The notes under the pieces were generated by a model. It was given only the letters and a program-made list of their open reading frames with translations, had not been told where the DNA came from and ran no database searches. A stretch of DNA of 64,000 bases from Aquilaria yunnanensis. Its lineage: Eukaryota; Streptophyta; Magnoliopsida; Malvales; Thymelaeaceae. Below are positions 48,500-59,712 of the stretch, piece after piece; positions within the stretch are counted from its first letter, which is position 1, and each line of letters opens with the position of its first letter. The DNA lies in NCBI GenBank assembly GCA_039654915.1, contig CM077599.1, forward strand, positions 14,510,501-14,574,500. The letters run 5' to 3'. The position numbers and the translations under genes were made by a program.

Positions 48500-49345
48500 T
48501 ACTAGGATTAGAAATACACCTGTCCATCGTCTTCCACTAGGAAGACATAGAATAGCCAACTTGACTACTAGAGTTTCCTTGTGATGAAGGCGACCTTTAC
48601 CTGTGATGCGTGTAAATTAACAACCACTTTTTTTATTTGTTTGTAACCTTTTTTTTTTAATGACACATACTTTGCACAAGCAAAGTGGACTCCAACGTGT
48701 TGTCGTTTCCCATTTTTAATTTCTTTTTTTTTTTTTTTTAGCGTAAGTATTACATAGCCTTGTTTATTCCATGCGCCATCTCTGAAAAAAAAAAGGAATT
48801 TACATTTTAACCCTATTCTCAACATTCTACTGATATTTTCTCTGTATAATGTTGGACAAAGTTTCACAGTAGGCTAAGTGGATCAGATTGGAGTGTTGGT
48901 GAGATGGTGGGGCACGGATTTAATAGTCCCCAGCGAGCCTTCATCAGATTTTTCTGTTTTTTTTTTATCTTTTTAATTTTCCCCTTGTTTTTCCCCACCT
49001 GTTTTTTAAAAGAAAATTTTCTCTTGTTTTCCTTCCACTTCTTCTTTTTCCTATTTTTTCTTTCTAGTGTTGTTTTTTCTACTGATTTTTCTGGTTTTTT
49101 GTTTGTTTTTTTTACTTCTTCATTTTCCCCTTGTTTTCCGAAACCCTTTTTAAAAAAAAACAAAAAAAAACTTTCCTCTGTTTTCCTTCCACTTCTTCTT
49201 CTTCTTTTTTTTTTTTTTTTTTTTCTCTTTCCAGTTTTGTTTTATATCAACTTTTTCCATTTTTATTTTAAAATTACGTCCTCTTGTCTTTTCCCCATTT
49301 TTTATTTTTCTTTTACATTTTCTATATTTTAATTTTTAGTTCTAT
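48500..49345. other. 3' flank of phospholipase D, then pyrimidine-rich low-complexity DNA
   Basis: To about 48880 this is probably PLD 3' untranslated and flanking DNA with T-runs. From 48945 the plus strand is almost pure T/C with CTTGTTTTCC, CTTCCACTTCTTC and T-runs up to 20. Long frames here are low-complexity and not genes. Confidence 0.6.
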
Positions 49346-49349
49346 TTTT

Positions 49350-50790
49350 ATTTTTATTTATTGGTAGATTTTTATTTTTTATCGACTCCTATTTGTTTTG
49401 TTAGATAAATTTAATTTTATTCTTTTATTAGTAATTATTTTTTTTATCAATAATTAATTATTTATTTTTTACTAACAGTTATTCGTTCTTTTATTAATTT
49501 ATGTTTGTTCTTTAGATAAACTAATTTTCTATTTTTTTATAAATATTTTGTTTGTTCTTTTATTAACTCCTTATTTTTTAGTAAACTAGTTGTTTGTTCT
49601 TTTATCATTAGTTATTTGTTCTTTTATTAATAATTATTTTTGCTTTTACTATTAGTTATTTTTTTTAAATTATCTATGTTTTATTTTTAGTTATATTTTT
49701 AATTTTATTTTATTATTAGTTTTTTTTATCAGTTTTTGGTTCTTTTGGATAAATTAGTCTTATTTTTTTTATTAGTAACTACTTGTTTTTTTATCAGTAA
49801 TTATTTGTTATTCTATTGGAAGTTATTCGTTCTTTTATCAATTTTTGCTTGCTCTTTAGATAAACTACCTATTTATTTTTTTATTAGAAGCCTTTTTTTT
49901 TATTAGTAGTTATTTGTTTATCAAGTTCATCTAAAGGAGCAAATATGAATTAATAAAAGAATAAACACATATTAATAAAAGGACAAATAACTACTAATAA
50001 AAGACAAACATCAAGTTTATCAAAAGAAACGATCATGAACTAATAAAAAAATAAACAAATACTAATAAAACAATAAGGAGCTACTAATAAAAAAACAAAT
50101 ATCAAGTTCATATAAGGGAATAAACACGAACTAACTAAAAAACAAGCACCTACTAACAAAAGAATAAACACCTAGTAAAACAAAATAATATCTCCTTAGT
50201 TCTGAGTAAAAAAGAATTTCTTTTTAATGTCATTATATTCTGGTTAGTTAATCCTTCAAATTTCAAAAAAAAAAAAAATTCCTTTACAACTAAATAATAT
50301 CTCCTTAGTTCTGAGTTAAAAAAAGTAAAGAAAATAGTGTTCATATTCGGCAAGAATCGTATGAAGTTCGTTATATATTAACATGTTCTTTTATTAAAAA
50401 AAATACATGTTCTCGTGGTCATAAAGTTTTTTTTTCTTCATTTTTGTTAATTAATATTCAATATAGCCATGGTATACTGCTGTAATTAATAAACTCGTCC
50501 AATAAACATATATTAATAAAACTTTTAAAAGAACAAATAATTACTAATAAAAGAACAGATAAAACTTATAAAAAAACAAATAAGAAATTATAAAACAATA
50601 GATATAATTGGTAAAGGAACATAAAAAAATGATAACAGATTAAACAAGAACTAATAAAAAATAGATAAAATTAATAAAAGAACAAATAAAAATTGATAAA
50701 AGAATAAATACGAACTTGTTTTTTTAAAATTAATAAAAGAACAAATAAAAATTGATAAAAGAATAAATACGAACTTGTTTTTTTTTTATC
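49350..50790. repeat. large imperfect inverted array of TTTTATTAGTAGTTATTTGTTC units
   Basis: From about 49370 to 49915 the plus strand repeats TTCTTTTATTAGTAATTATT and TTTGTTCTTTAGATAAACT variants. From about 49920 to 50760 it repeats the complement (GAACAAATAACTACTAATAA, AGTTTATCAAAAGAAAC). The switch point is near 49920 (TTATCAAGTTCATCTAAAGG). The two arms could fold into a long imperfect hairpin. No coding frame is supported. Confidence 0.7.
50668..50785 (+). repeat. 59-bp tandem duplication
   Basis: A unit containing TTAATAAAAGAACAAATAAA and AATAAATACGAACTTGTTTT occurs twice with a period of 59 bp (TTAATAAAAG at 50671 and 50730) and almost no change, so it is much younger than the surrounding array. 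Confidence 0.85.
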
Positions 50791-50948
50791 AGTATCTATT
50801 TGTTTCTCTAGAGGAACTAGTTGTTCTTTTATTACTCACTATTTGTTCTTTTGTCTCAATGAAATATTTGTTCTTTTCAAGTGAAAAAATGAAAAAAGAA
50901 TGAAAAAGTGAAAAATGAAAAAAAATAAAACTAAAAAAAAGAAAATAA

Positions 50949-51910
50949 TACTACTAAAATTCTCTTGTTTACCAACATGCAGTTACCAACTGTTACGCAT
51001 TGGTAAACTGAAGTTACCAACACGGAGCCGCTGGTAAACGCACGTTGGTAATCGATTCGTTGGAAATTTTTTTACCAATGCGCAAAAATTAACACGTTGG
51101 TAAATTCCAACACGTGCACGTTGGTAATTACCAACGGTCAGGAACCGGCCTTACTTTCCAACGCATAGTTGTAGTTACCAACATTCACTCATTGGTAATT
51201 ACCAACTGCCAACTACCATGCACGTTGGTAATTACCAACTGTCATGCACTTTGGTAATTATCAACTGTCATGGCAGTTGGTAAGAGAGTTGGTAATTACC
51301 AACGTGTTTGCGCGTTGTAATTACCAACTTAAAGCAGTTGGTAAGAGGGTTGGTAATTATCAACGTGCGTCGAAGTTGGTAATTACCAACACTTGCGAGT
51401 TGGTAGCAAGCCGTTGGTAATTACCAACTTGCATACATGTTGGTAAGTATGTTGGTAAGTACCAACGCGGGTGACAGTTGGTAAACGGCCTTTGGTATTT
51501 ACCAACTAGTGCGATTTGATAAACAGCCGTTGGTATTTACCAACTCACGCGCGTTGGTAATGTACATTTTCAGTTCCGGGCCGAGGTTGTTTCGTGTTTT
51601 TTCCTATTTGAAACAAGTTCGAAATGGAGATACTAATTTCAAAGTTCCCCCAGCTTTGCTAAGCAATCAAAATTACACAGATAGACATATGTAATTTCCA
51701 TCAAACATTCTCTAATACACCATAATTAAAACAAGTACATATATGTCTGGAACAAACCATATAACATTCAACGGATTACACATCTCAGGAATTTCAACTG
51801 AGTTTTAGGTCTAACAATTCTTGTCTAAGTTTGATAACACAAGAAATTATGAAATGATTTAACTGTTGAAGACGACCATCAAGGAGTCCTGACTATCTCC
51901 TCATCCTCCG
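50949..51910 (+). mobile_element. solitary left end of a second CACTA element of the same family
   Basis: It begins TACTACTAAAAT, one base from the CACTACTAAAAT terminus at 18868. Over 600 bp of TTACCAAC/GTTGGTAA subterminal repeats follow, with shared stretches such as GGAGCCGCTGGTAAA, CGTTGGAAATTTTTTTACCA and CACGTTGGTAAATTCCAAC. Beyond the array, 51570-51690 still resembles 19378-19480 (CAAAGTTCCCCCAG). No matching TTTTAGTAGTG right end was found before 64000. It is either a truncated element or the end of one with a lost or distant right terminus. Confidence 0.75.
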
Positions 51911-51949
51911 AGTCCGAGTTATCAGGATACTATAAAAATAAAATTTTAT

Positions 51950-52545
51950 ATTCATTTTTTGTCAGTATCTATTTATTTTTTTAGATGAATTAGTTTTTTT
52001 TTACGGCTAACTGTTTGTTTTTTTAACTCAATGAGATGGTTTTTTTATTAGTAGACAAATTTGAAAAAAAGAAAATAAATAAAAAATGACTTTTAAAAAA
52101 TAATAATCTAAAAAATAAAAAAATAAGATAAACTGAGAAGAAGATGTAGATAAACTAAAAAACTAGAAAAGAAGTAATAAAATAGGAAACAAAACAAGCG
52201 ACAAAGTTAGATACAAAAATAGGATGAAAAAAATGGGAAAAGGATTTGAATATGAAACAAAACGAGAATAATAAAAAATGAAAAAGTTAAGGAAAAAAAG
52301 GGGACAAGTCCGGAAAAGAAACGAAGAAGAGAAAAAGCTCTAAAAGAAAAGAAAAAATGAAAAAGAAAGGAGGAAAAAAAAAAAACAAACCAGAGAAGGC
52401 GACAAAGAGGGAAAATAAAGAGAGAAAAAGGCTGGAAAAGAGCAGAAGGAGACAGAAAAAAAAAAAAAAAAAGGAGAAAAAGGCTGCGAAAGAGGCAAAA
52501 AAAAAAAAAACAGAGGAGAAAAAGAACAAGTCGCACAGCGAGCTG
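51950..52545. other. low-complexity DNA, mainly purine-rich
   Basis: 51955-52075 resembles 50790-50940 (GTCAGTATCTATTT, CTCAATGAGATGG / CTCAATGAAATAT), so similar sequence lies on both sides of the CACTA end. From 52080 to 52530 the plus strand is nearly all A/G with runs such as GAAAAGAAAAAATGAAAAAG. Frames here are not genes. Confidence 0.6.
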
Positions 52546-52559
52546 GCTTTCAGCTACTC

Positions 52560-55089
52560 GAGCCATCGAACGCATTTTGCCGCATAGGGAAACACTAGCA
52601 AAACATCTGTGCTACGCTGCAAGAAGGAAGTTCTATGCATGTTCACACAGAACTCTCGATCCTTCCACTCTCTGCTACGTTCTCTTCTTCTTCATCAACA
52701 CCGCACACGTAGCTTCATAGAAGAAGCACTCACCATGGAAGAAAAACAATTCCAATCATTGCATATAGGTGTGATGATAACATAGCCTTTAATATCTGAG
52801 CAATCTTAGCATGTCTTTCGCCTACCTTCACTATAATGAAACGGAACAGAGCAAAATGGAAGATTTAAGCGTCCCATGCCTCCATTGACAATGGATAAAA
52901 AATAACGTGGCTATGGATATAAATTGAACAACTCCAACATTTGGTACCTCAACAACAAATCCGATCAGTTAGAGAACTTCCCTTGTAATTAGGACATACA
53001 ACATAGACATGGGGCTTCAACCTACCCATGAGTAACCTACCTACTGTATAACAGCAAGACTTGAACGCAAACAATAAAGAAAAACTGAGGACAAAAGCGG
53101 TATGTATACCATAAGTCAAAATACATTTGTCACAACCATATCGACCCCTTGTATTTTTGTGTGTGTGTATGGATCTTAGATTGGTTTGGGTGACTTTTGA
53201 TGAATTGAACACTAATTAATCTTACGCATTTGTAAATTTAGAATAAACACAAATTTAAACTTGACCATGTGATTTAGTAACGTAATACACAAATGATGCA
53301 TCCCATGTCCATTACTTTTTACTTCACCAAACAAATGAACAATCAACCGCTTAATTCCACTGGTATTAAGACACAGGTTAGAAAATTTTTAATTCTATTC
53401 TTCCAAAATTAACTTCCCAAGTCACACACTCAATCTCATCTTCTCCTCATGCACGCAACTTGTTTTCATGGCAGAAGCTCTCCCAACTTGTTTGACATAT
53501 TCACTTCGAAAATCTGGAAAAGCAATTGGTCATTTAAAGAATATATCACCATGAAGCTCCTTTAGCCAATTTGCTTTTACCCTTTTATTGTATGGTTTCT
53601 TAAATAAACACAAAGTTTCAACCATTACTTTTTCAAATACTCATTTGTATAATTAAAACCGTGTTGTGGTAAATGAACGTTATTTTTCAACCGGACTGTA
53701 ATGTCAAACGAAACCTAATAAAATTGATAAGAATCAACCTATGAGCAAGTGCTTTGCCCAAAGGAGAGAAGTAAGTTCCATGCTTTGCATTGCTTCAAAA
53801 TTGGGGTTTTCATGGTTTTAAACAGGTTTCTCATGCTACTAATTGCGTTGAAAGTGAGAGTGTTTAGTGTTATGTAGTATATTATGTTTGACATGTTACC
53901 AGTGACTTCATTATGTTTTCTTACTTGATTGTAAACTTTTTTTTATATGGGAAATATAATTAATTCCACCATTATATTTAACTTCGAATGCTCCAGCACA
54001 CTGTGAGGTAAAAACACAATCTCACAACAACATTTAAGAAGTAGGAGGGTAATAGAAAACAGAAACCAAATACGAAGCAACTAACCTCCTCCACAATGAG
54101 TTCCCGTCACTCAAAAGAAGACAAAAGACCACTCCTACTAAGAACAACCAGTGACAAATTACACCTCGATGAGCAAATCATATGCAAAGACAACAACGAA
54201 TGGAACAACAATAACGATGAAATGAAGAAAACGCAGTCAAAATAACTGTTAGACTGAGGAAGAAAGCAATAATCGGCTCTTCCCAGCCAAGAACAGAGCC
54301 CACCAAACAACACTGACGCTCTGCTTCTCCATCATCCTAGGCATATCTATATATACATATACAGGCCAACGGTGCGGCACAATTGGCCACACAAAACACA
54401 CCGCTTCACTGGATTATAGAAGCCACCAGTCATACAAAAGACTTCCCTCATCCCATGCAATCAATCTCACCCCATCCATGTACCCCTGGGTACATTCTCC
54501 AATAGCCACATGTCATCCATGGCAGCCACCAGATAGGCCCCTATGTTGAAGACCGGACATGTACAAAAAAAAAAACATAAATCCAGCTCATATGTGAAGG
54601 ACACGTGCAAGGAATTCCACTCCCCCACGCGGCAAATACATACATAGGTGAGAAGACCAACAATGCAACAAAAACCACCCAACTTGCACCAACAACCAAA
54701 AACCAGGGATCAAACCCATCATTATTCCATCCAAACCTACCACCTGTCGCCACCAGACACATTTTTTCCGCTTTAATGTATAAGATAGATGCCTGGTACC
54801 TGCGCATTTGCTATAAGTAGGCTTTTGTCTGGGTGCATAGATGCGCCCGGCCTATACAAGTCTGATCCTTTTTTTTTATTTCTCTTTTTGGTTGACTCTA
54901 GGTAATTAAGCAGCTAACCTAGGTGTTTAAGCTGCTGGTAGTTGGCTAATTTGTTGTTGTTGTGGTTTCTTTTCGTTCAACTTGACCGTACCTAATTAAT
55001 TGTATGCTTGTAATAGTAACTCCATATGCTTTGTCAGATGTCAGTATCTCCATAATTTAAACATGAAATTAGAAACCAAATATCTCCAT
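52560..55089. other. gene-poor intergenic DNA
   Basis: No conserved coding frame is recognised. A 49-codon plus-strand frame from 54091 (MSSRHSKEDKRPLLLRTTSD) has ordinary composition but no known match. The stretch 54360-54830 is C/A-rich on the plus strand without structure that I can name. Confidence 0.35.
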
Positions 55090-55490
55090 TTGGTGATTAA
55101 AGAATGAGTAAGTGTAATGTGTACCATAACCCCATGTCTATATATATTTATATTTTAGTGCTATCTTATATAGTATAAAATATGTGTGAATATCTTAAAT
55201 CTTACTTTTTACATAAAATGAGAAATATGTACAAACCATATGAAAGATATGTAAGCAACTCGATTTATAAAGTATGTAGCAATACGTATAAAGAATGAGA
55301 CATGTGTACAAATAAGATAACCAAAATGTTACATGTATATTCAATTGTATGTATGAATTCAACAATGCATTCTAAAAGGTGTGAACATGTCAAAATGTGT
55401 TTTCTGCCAAAACCAGGGGAATGTACAAGTCAAATAACAACTATGTATGAATCTAATATACAAGGATATCATAAAAAATAAAATAGAAGA
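55090..55490 (-). repeat. AT-rich dispersed repeat (TTTGTACATAT family), minus orientation
   Basis: The reverse complement carries CATACATACAATTGAATATA, TTATTTGTACACATGTCTCA and ATATCTTTCATATGG, aligning with 17650-18200. It is an inverted relative of the block at 17430-18470. Confidence 0.55.
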
Positions 55491-56270
55491 AATACCTTGA
55501 TAGAAGTGAAACCAAGATTTTAAAGGCCAATTCGTTTGGATTTAATGCCTCTAAATTAACATGTTTTTACTAACTCGATTAGGCTAGTGTTGGAGCAAAT
55601 AACTTTTACCCCTAAAGTTACTTCAAAATCACATCCCACCCTGTCTTCATTTTATAATTCTTCCTCACCAATGCGCTCCAGCCCCGATTTGCCCCACTTT
55701 TTCCTCGATTTGCCTCCACCCGCCATTGCCCCACTTTGCCCCTACCACATTCCGCCTCAGCCGCCTCTGCCTCCACCAACCTTTGCTCTGCCTCTGTTTC
55801 GCCTCTGCCCCGCTCTGCTTCCACCCCTATTTGCTCTGCCTTTAACCTGCACTGCCTCCACTGTGCTCCACCTCTGCATTGCTTAGCTCATGTTCTTCAG
55901 GCAGTGTTGCATAAGATGTTTTTGGCATCAACAGGGCTCGACCCATTTGAGATCCCCAATCACCCAGATCTCTGCCTTTCCGAGTGACTCATCGAGCCTT
56001 TTGTAGCCAATTCCCTTTCAATGCCTATGGAGAAGGTGGTGCCGGTCACATTGCAAATTGGCTAGGAGGAGAATTTCAGCCGGTAAAGCTGTAATTAACC
56101 CCAATTTCAGGGTCTAATAAGAGTGAAATGCTAAAGACCCCACTAACAAAAGCAGGTTTAGTCCAATTAACATATTAACTCTATCAAATTAAAGCGAAAC
56201 GAACATGCGGTAAGTTAGGGAACCAGACTTTATTTTAAAAATGTTAAAAGATTAGGGGGCACAGTAGAGC
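55491..56270. other. intergenic DNA with a C/T-rich core
   Basis: A plus-strand C/T-rich stretch (55670-55880) repeats words such as CTCTGCCTCC and GCCCCACTTTGCC and yields Pro-rich frames that I do not consider genes. Flanks around 55590 and 56230 contain ACCCCTAAAGTTAC and GGGGCACAGT-type words that might be diverged Mutator-like ends, too weak to call. Confidence 0.3.
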
Positions 56271-56539
56271 TAAAGATAATGGGGTTTTTTTAGCTCTATC
56301 TCTACATATACATATTGGTAATATATATAATTTGTAAAAATTTTAGAAGGCCAGACACCCCCTAGTCTCCTTATTACCTCCACCACCGGACCTTGAGACT
56401 TATACACAAACGAAATTCTAAAAACTATTGTTAATATATTCAATTGTATGCATGCCTTCAAATCTTTTAAATATTCCCACATGCATTATTTCATGATGCA
56501 TATGCGTTATCTTGTATGTACATAAATTTATATTTATTT

Positions 56540-56770
56540 GAACTTATTATTTATGTTTTTATAAATTTTCAAAATTTTATATTTTTGTAAATAGAATGGA
56601 AATTGGGTTTCACAAAAAATATAAGAAAAGATTTTATTAGTAATATCACAGTAGTGATATGGACAAATCGGATGGTATATATGTATAAATTCAATATACA
56701 AAGAAGGTGAAAGATATGCATAAATCATGTGAGACATGTATAAATAAAATTAAACCTATTGTACGTGAAA
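56540..56770 (-). repeat. third copy of the AT-rich dispersed repeat
   Basis: The reverse complement contains TTATTTATACATGTCTCACA and TTTGTATATTGAATTTATAC, resembling 18220-18330. It lies just left of the intact MITE. Confidence 0.45.
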
Positions 56771-56803
56771 ATGTTGTAATAAAATAAATAAACACCATTA
56801 GAG

Positions 56804-57191
56804 GAGTGAAAAAATGAACAAACAGCTTGAGCTTGGCTCAAGTTCAACTTCGGTTTAAAGCTCATTCTTAACTCTTTCGTAACTCGTTCGAAAAGTTATC
56901 AAGTGAAGCCTAAATAAAATTTAAAACTTGATATACAATTTAAACAAAACTTGATTTGCTTATTACTTAGCTCGATTTGGTCTAATTTTAAATTTTTTTC
57001 CTTAATTTAGGCGAACAGCTCGAGTTCAACTTAAACTCAATCGGATAAAAGCTCGTTCATAGCTCATTCATATTACTTTCAATCTAAATATGAACAAAAT
57101 ATCAAGCTCAATGAGATATTCAAGCTGAACATGATCGGCCTACTACTTGGCTTGGTTCGTCTCAGCTCGACTCGGCTCATTTTTAACTCTA
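56804..57191 (-). mobile_element. hAT-type MITE, uninterrupted copy
   Basis: A 388-bp element flanked by a perfect 8-bp duplication CATTAGAG (56796-56803 and 57192-57199). The ends GAGTGAAAAAATGAAC and, complemented, GAGTTAAAAATGAGCC (after two extra bases) are weakly inverted. It contains repeated GAGCTCG-type words (AGCTCGATTTGG, CAGCTCGACTCGGC). No coding capacity. Reversed, it aligns with the three pieces of the split MITE at 29235-38545 and shows single-copy target sites where that copy has insertions (57007-57009 and 56903-56910). Confidence 0.85.
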
Positions 57192-57199
57192 CATTAGAG

Positions 57200-58500
57200 T
57201 GATTAAACTGAAAATACAAAAGCATTAATGACTAGAATAAGAACTCAAGAAAGCTAAACGACAAATTTTGGCATTTTTATGAAAGCTGTGAAATTGTTCA
57301 TAGTGGGTCCAATTCGGGTCTTGTGGTGGGTGTGGTAAATCTTCTCCAAAATCCTCTTAGATTGAAATGATCAAAAGCAAATTCAGGCGAGCAAATGGGA
57401 CGATGTGGGTAAGACTTGATTACAACGGAGGGACGATGGATTGCATATTACTCTATTCTTCAATTCGTCAATTTCTTGCACTGATTTGGCATCCGCTAAT
57501 GACTGACAACGTTTGGGAACAACGGCTTAGGGGGTGAGGTCGGACGACCCTGGTGGCTGGTGGGATAGAGCAGCTGACAAGGTGGTTGTGCAAGGGTAGT
57601 AGGAGATGCTTGAAATTTTCAACTTTTAGTAAGGGTAAAATGGTAATTATATAGACATGGTAGACATAAGGTAGGGAGAATATTAGAAAATTCCCTTAAG
57701 GAATTGCAATTTCAATTGATGTATTAGTGTAGCACGATATAATTAAAATATTGCACATGGAGACGGTTAATGGTTTAAAATAATTTTGAGATTCCTCACT
57801 TTGATGAGAGATTTAGTGGTAATAAAAGTGATAACTGATAATATAATGTTGGTGAAGTATTAACTTAATTTTGCATTCTGGTGTGCTTAAGTTTGTTAGT
57901 AATATACACTATCCATTTTTTTAAAGTACAATATTCACCATTTTAGCAATTCATTTATAATTTTTTATTTTCAACATTTTTATATAAAAATATAAAATTT
58001 TTTATACATAAATAATAAATGAAAATTTCTTGTTTCCTAATATATAATTTTTATTTTTATTTATAACAAATAATATATAGTATAAATAATTTAAGTTTAA
58101 TTTTGATTAAAAAAACGGAAGTATTTTATTCATTTCAAAACAGGGAGAGTATGCTTCGTCCTCAATTTAATTATCCCTCAATCAATTGATTAAGAGCAAC
58201 AGCCACTTGCATGTTCAACTGAAGGTGTTCTTTGAGGTAAAAGTGGGAGTGAGAGCAGAAAAGTGGCTTATTCAAAATATATATACTATACTTGAGAGTA
58301 CCTCAATAGTAATATGTATAATTTTTATTTTATGATTATTAACATAGAAATATATAAAATAAGTTTAAAACTTAATATATAAATTAATTTAGAATAATAA
58401 TTTAAAAATTAAATATTTATGAATTATCTCTTCTAGTCTTTGCTTTAAGTGATTATTACTTGTTTAAAAGATTATATGGGGGACTGAATTGAAAATGGGC
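57200..58500. other. intergenic DNA, no gene seen
   Basis: Moderately complex to 57760, then AT-rich. No frame with recognisable homology, no RNA gene and no clear repeat. Confidence 0.4.
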
Positions 58501-58965
58501 TAGGAGTCTAGCGAGTTCTTGGTAGTTGATCCTCTAGCTTGTTCTCTTGGTCAAAAAAGAAAGAAACTGATAAAAACAACGACAAGGAGCTCAAGCAAGC
58601 TGCACCACCGCAAGAAGCTTGGAGGACAGAACAAAGAAACAGGAGGGAGAGAGAGAGAGAGAGAGGTTCGAAACCACTTGATCTTCACTTGAACTTTAAC
58701 GGCGAGACCTTTGAGAGCCCCTTTGCTCCATGCATCACCAGGCGGAGCACTCCGCCGCGGAGGGCTGTTGCACTCGTTCACTACGTTGCTGGAAATCAGC
58801 GTTTTTTTTCCATGAAAAAAATGTGAATTGACACTCAAAGCGTGGGAACGACGACTGATTTTGGTGAATTGAGGCACCTAGGGTACGTAAAATTACTTGA
58901 TTATTAATTTAATGATTACTGGTGAATGAGCTAGCGAACAAGTTATTCTTTAATAATGATTATGT
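58501..58965. other. unrecognised open frame with a GA microsatellite
   Basis: A 95-codon plus-strand frame at 58539-58826 (MFSWSKKKETDKNNDKELKQ) includes an Arg/Glu run encoded by a (GA)n microsatellite at 58647-58665. The remainder (KPLDLHLNFNGETF) matches no family I know. It may be the leader or first exon of an unknown transcript; evidence is insufficient. Confidence 0.25.
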
Positions 58966-58969
58966 AGAA

Positions 58970-59712
58970 TAATTTTACCATTGAACTTTTATTGCGAGTA
59001 AATTTATCATTAATTAATGTTTTCGTTATGAGTAATTTTATCATTGGTTATTAAATTGTAGGAATTTTTCATTTTTTTATAGAATATTTCATAACACAAC
59101 TCTTAAACTAGTTCTTAAAAATTTTCTCCTTAGCCCCCCTAGTTAGCCAAACCTTTAAAAATACCCAAATGAGTAAAAAAAAATTGTGTTTGACCATGTA
59201 CTACCATTGCTAAGCTTTTTTATTTTCATGTTCCTTATCATTACCGAGTAATCCTTCATTGTTGCTAATATCGATTTTTTATTCTAAAACTGTAGTATTT
59301 CTAGATTTAGTCACATCTGTATCAACTGAATATTGTTTGATCAGAGTTTGTTATAAGGAGCATTATCATAATATGTAGAAGAGTGGAGGTAACGCCTGTG
59401 GTAGAAAGGGTGGAGGGTGGCGAAGAGTACAGGGGGTTGCTAAAGTAAAAACAATGATGAAAATGATAGATTTAGAAACTTAACGACCAAGATGTTAGGT
59501 AAGGAAAACTTAAAATTGAAACTTGCATTTTTTTTTTCATTTTTTTTGTTTACCACGTAAGTAATTTTAATAATCAACCGTGGCAAATTTGCTCTCAACA
59601 CAAAACATTGATGACATATTTATATCTTTTGAAAATATTAATGACAAATTTACTTGTAATAAAAATTCAATGACAAAATTATTCTCCTCCATAAATTTTA
59701 GTGACAAATTTG
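58970..59712. mobile_element. possible inverted-repeat element (MITE or MULE remnant)
   Basis: 58972-59062 (GAATAATTTTACCATTGAAC, GAGTAAATTTATCATTAAT) and the complement of 59572-59712 (GAATAATTTTGTCATTGAAT, AAGTAAATTTGTCATTAAT) match at roughly 80% over at least 50 bp. The arms are built of repeated TAAATTTGTCATT units. The exact ends and any target duplication were not found. Confidence 0.45.

Noticed and set aside
47884..48559. minus-strand frames of 64-154 codons
   Set aside because: Antisense shadows of phospholipase D exons 9 and 10.
48904..49332. 142-codon Phe-rich frame
   Set aside because: Lies in pyrimidine-rich low-complexity sequence; the reverse frame is Lys-rich for the same reason.
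52207..52587. Phe-rich and Lys-rich frames on opposite strands
   Set aside because: Both come from a nearly pure A/G stretch and show no protein-like features.
55587..55987. Pro/Leu-rich frames of 83-99 codons
   Set aside because: C/T-rich repetitive words explain the composition; no conserved motif.
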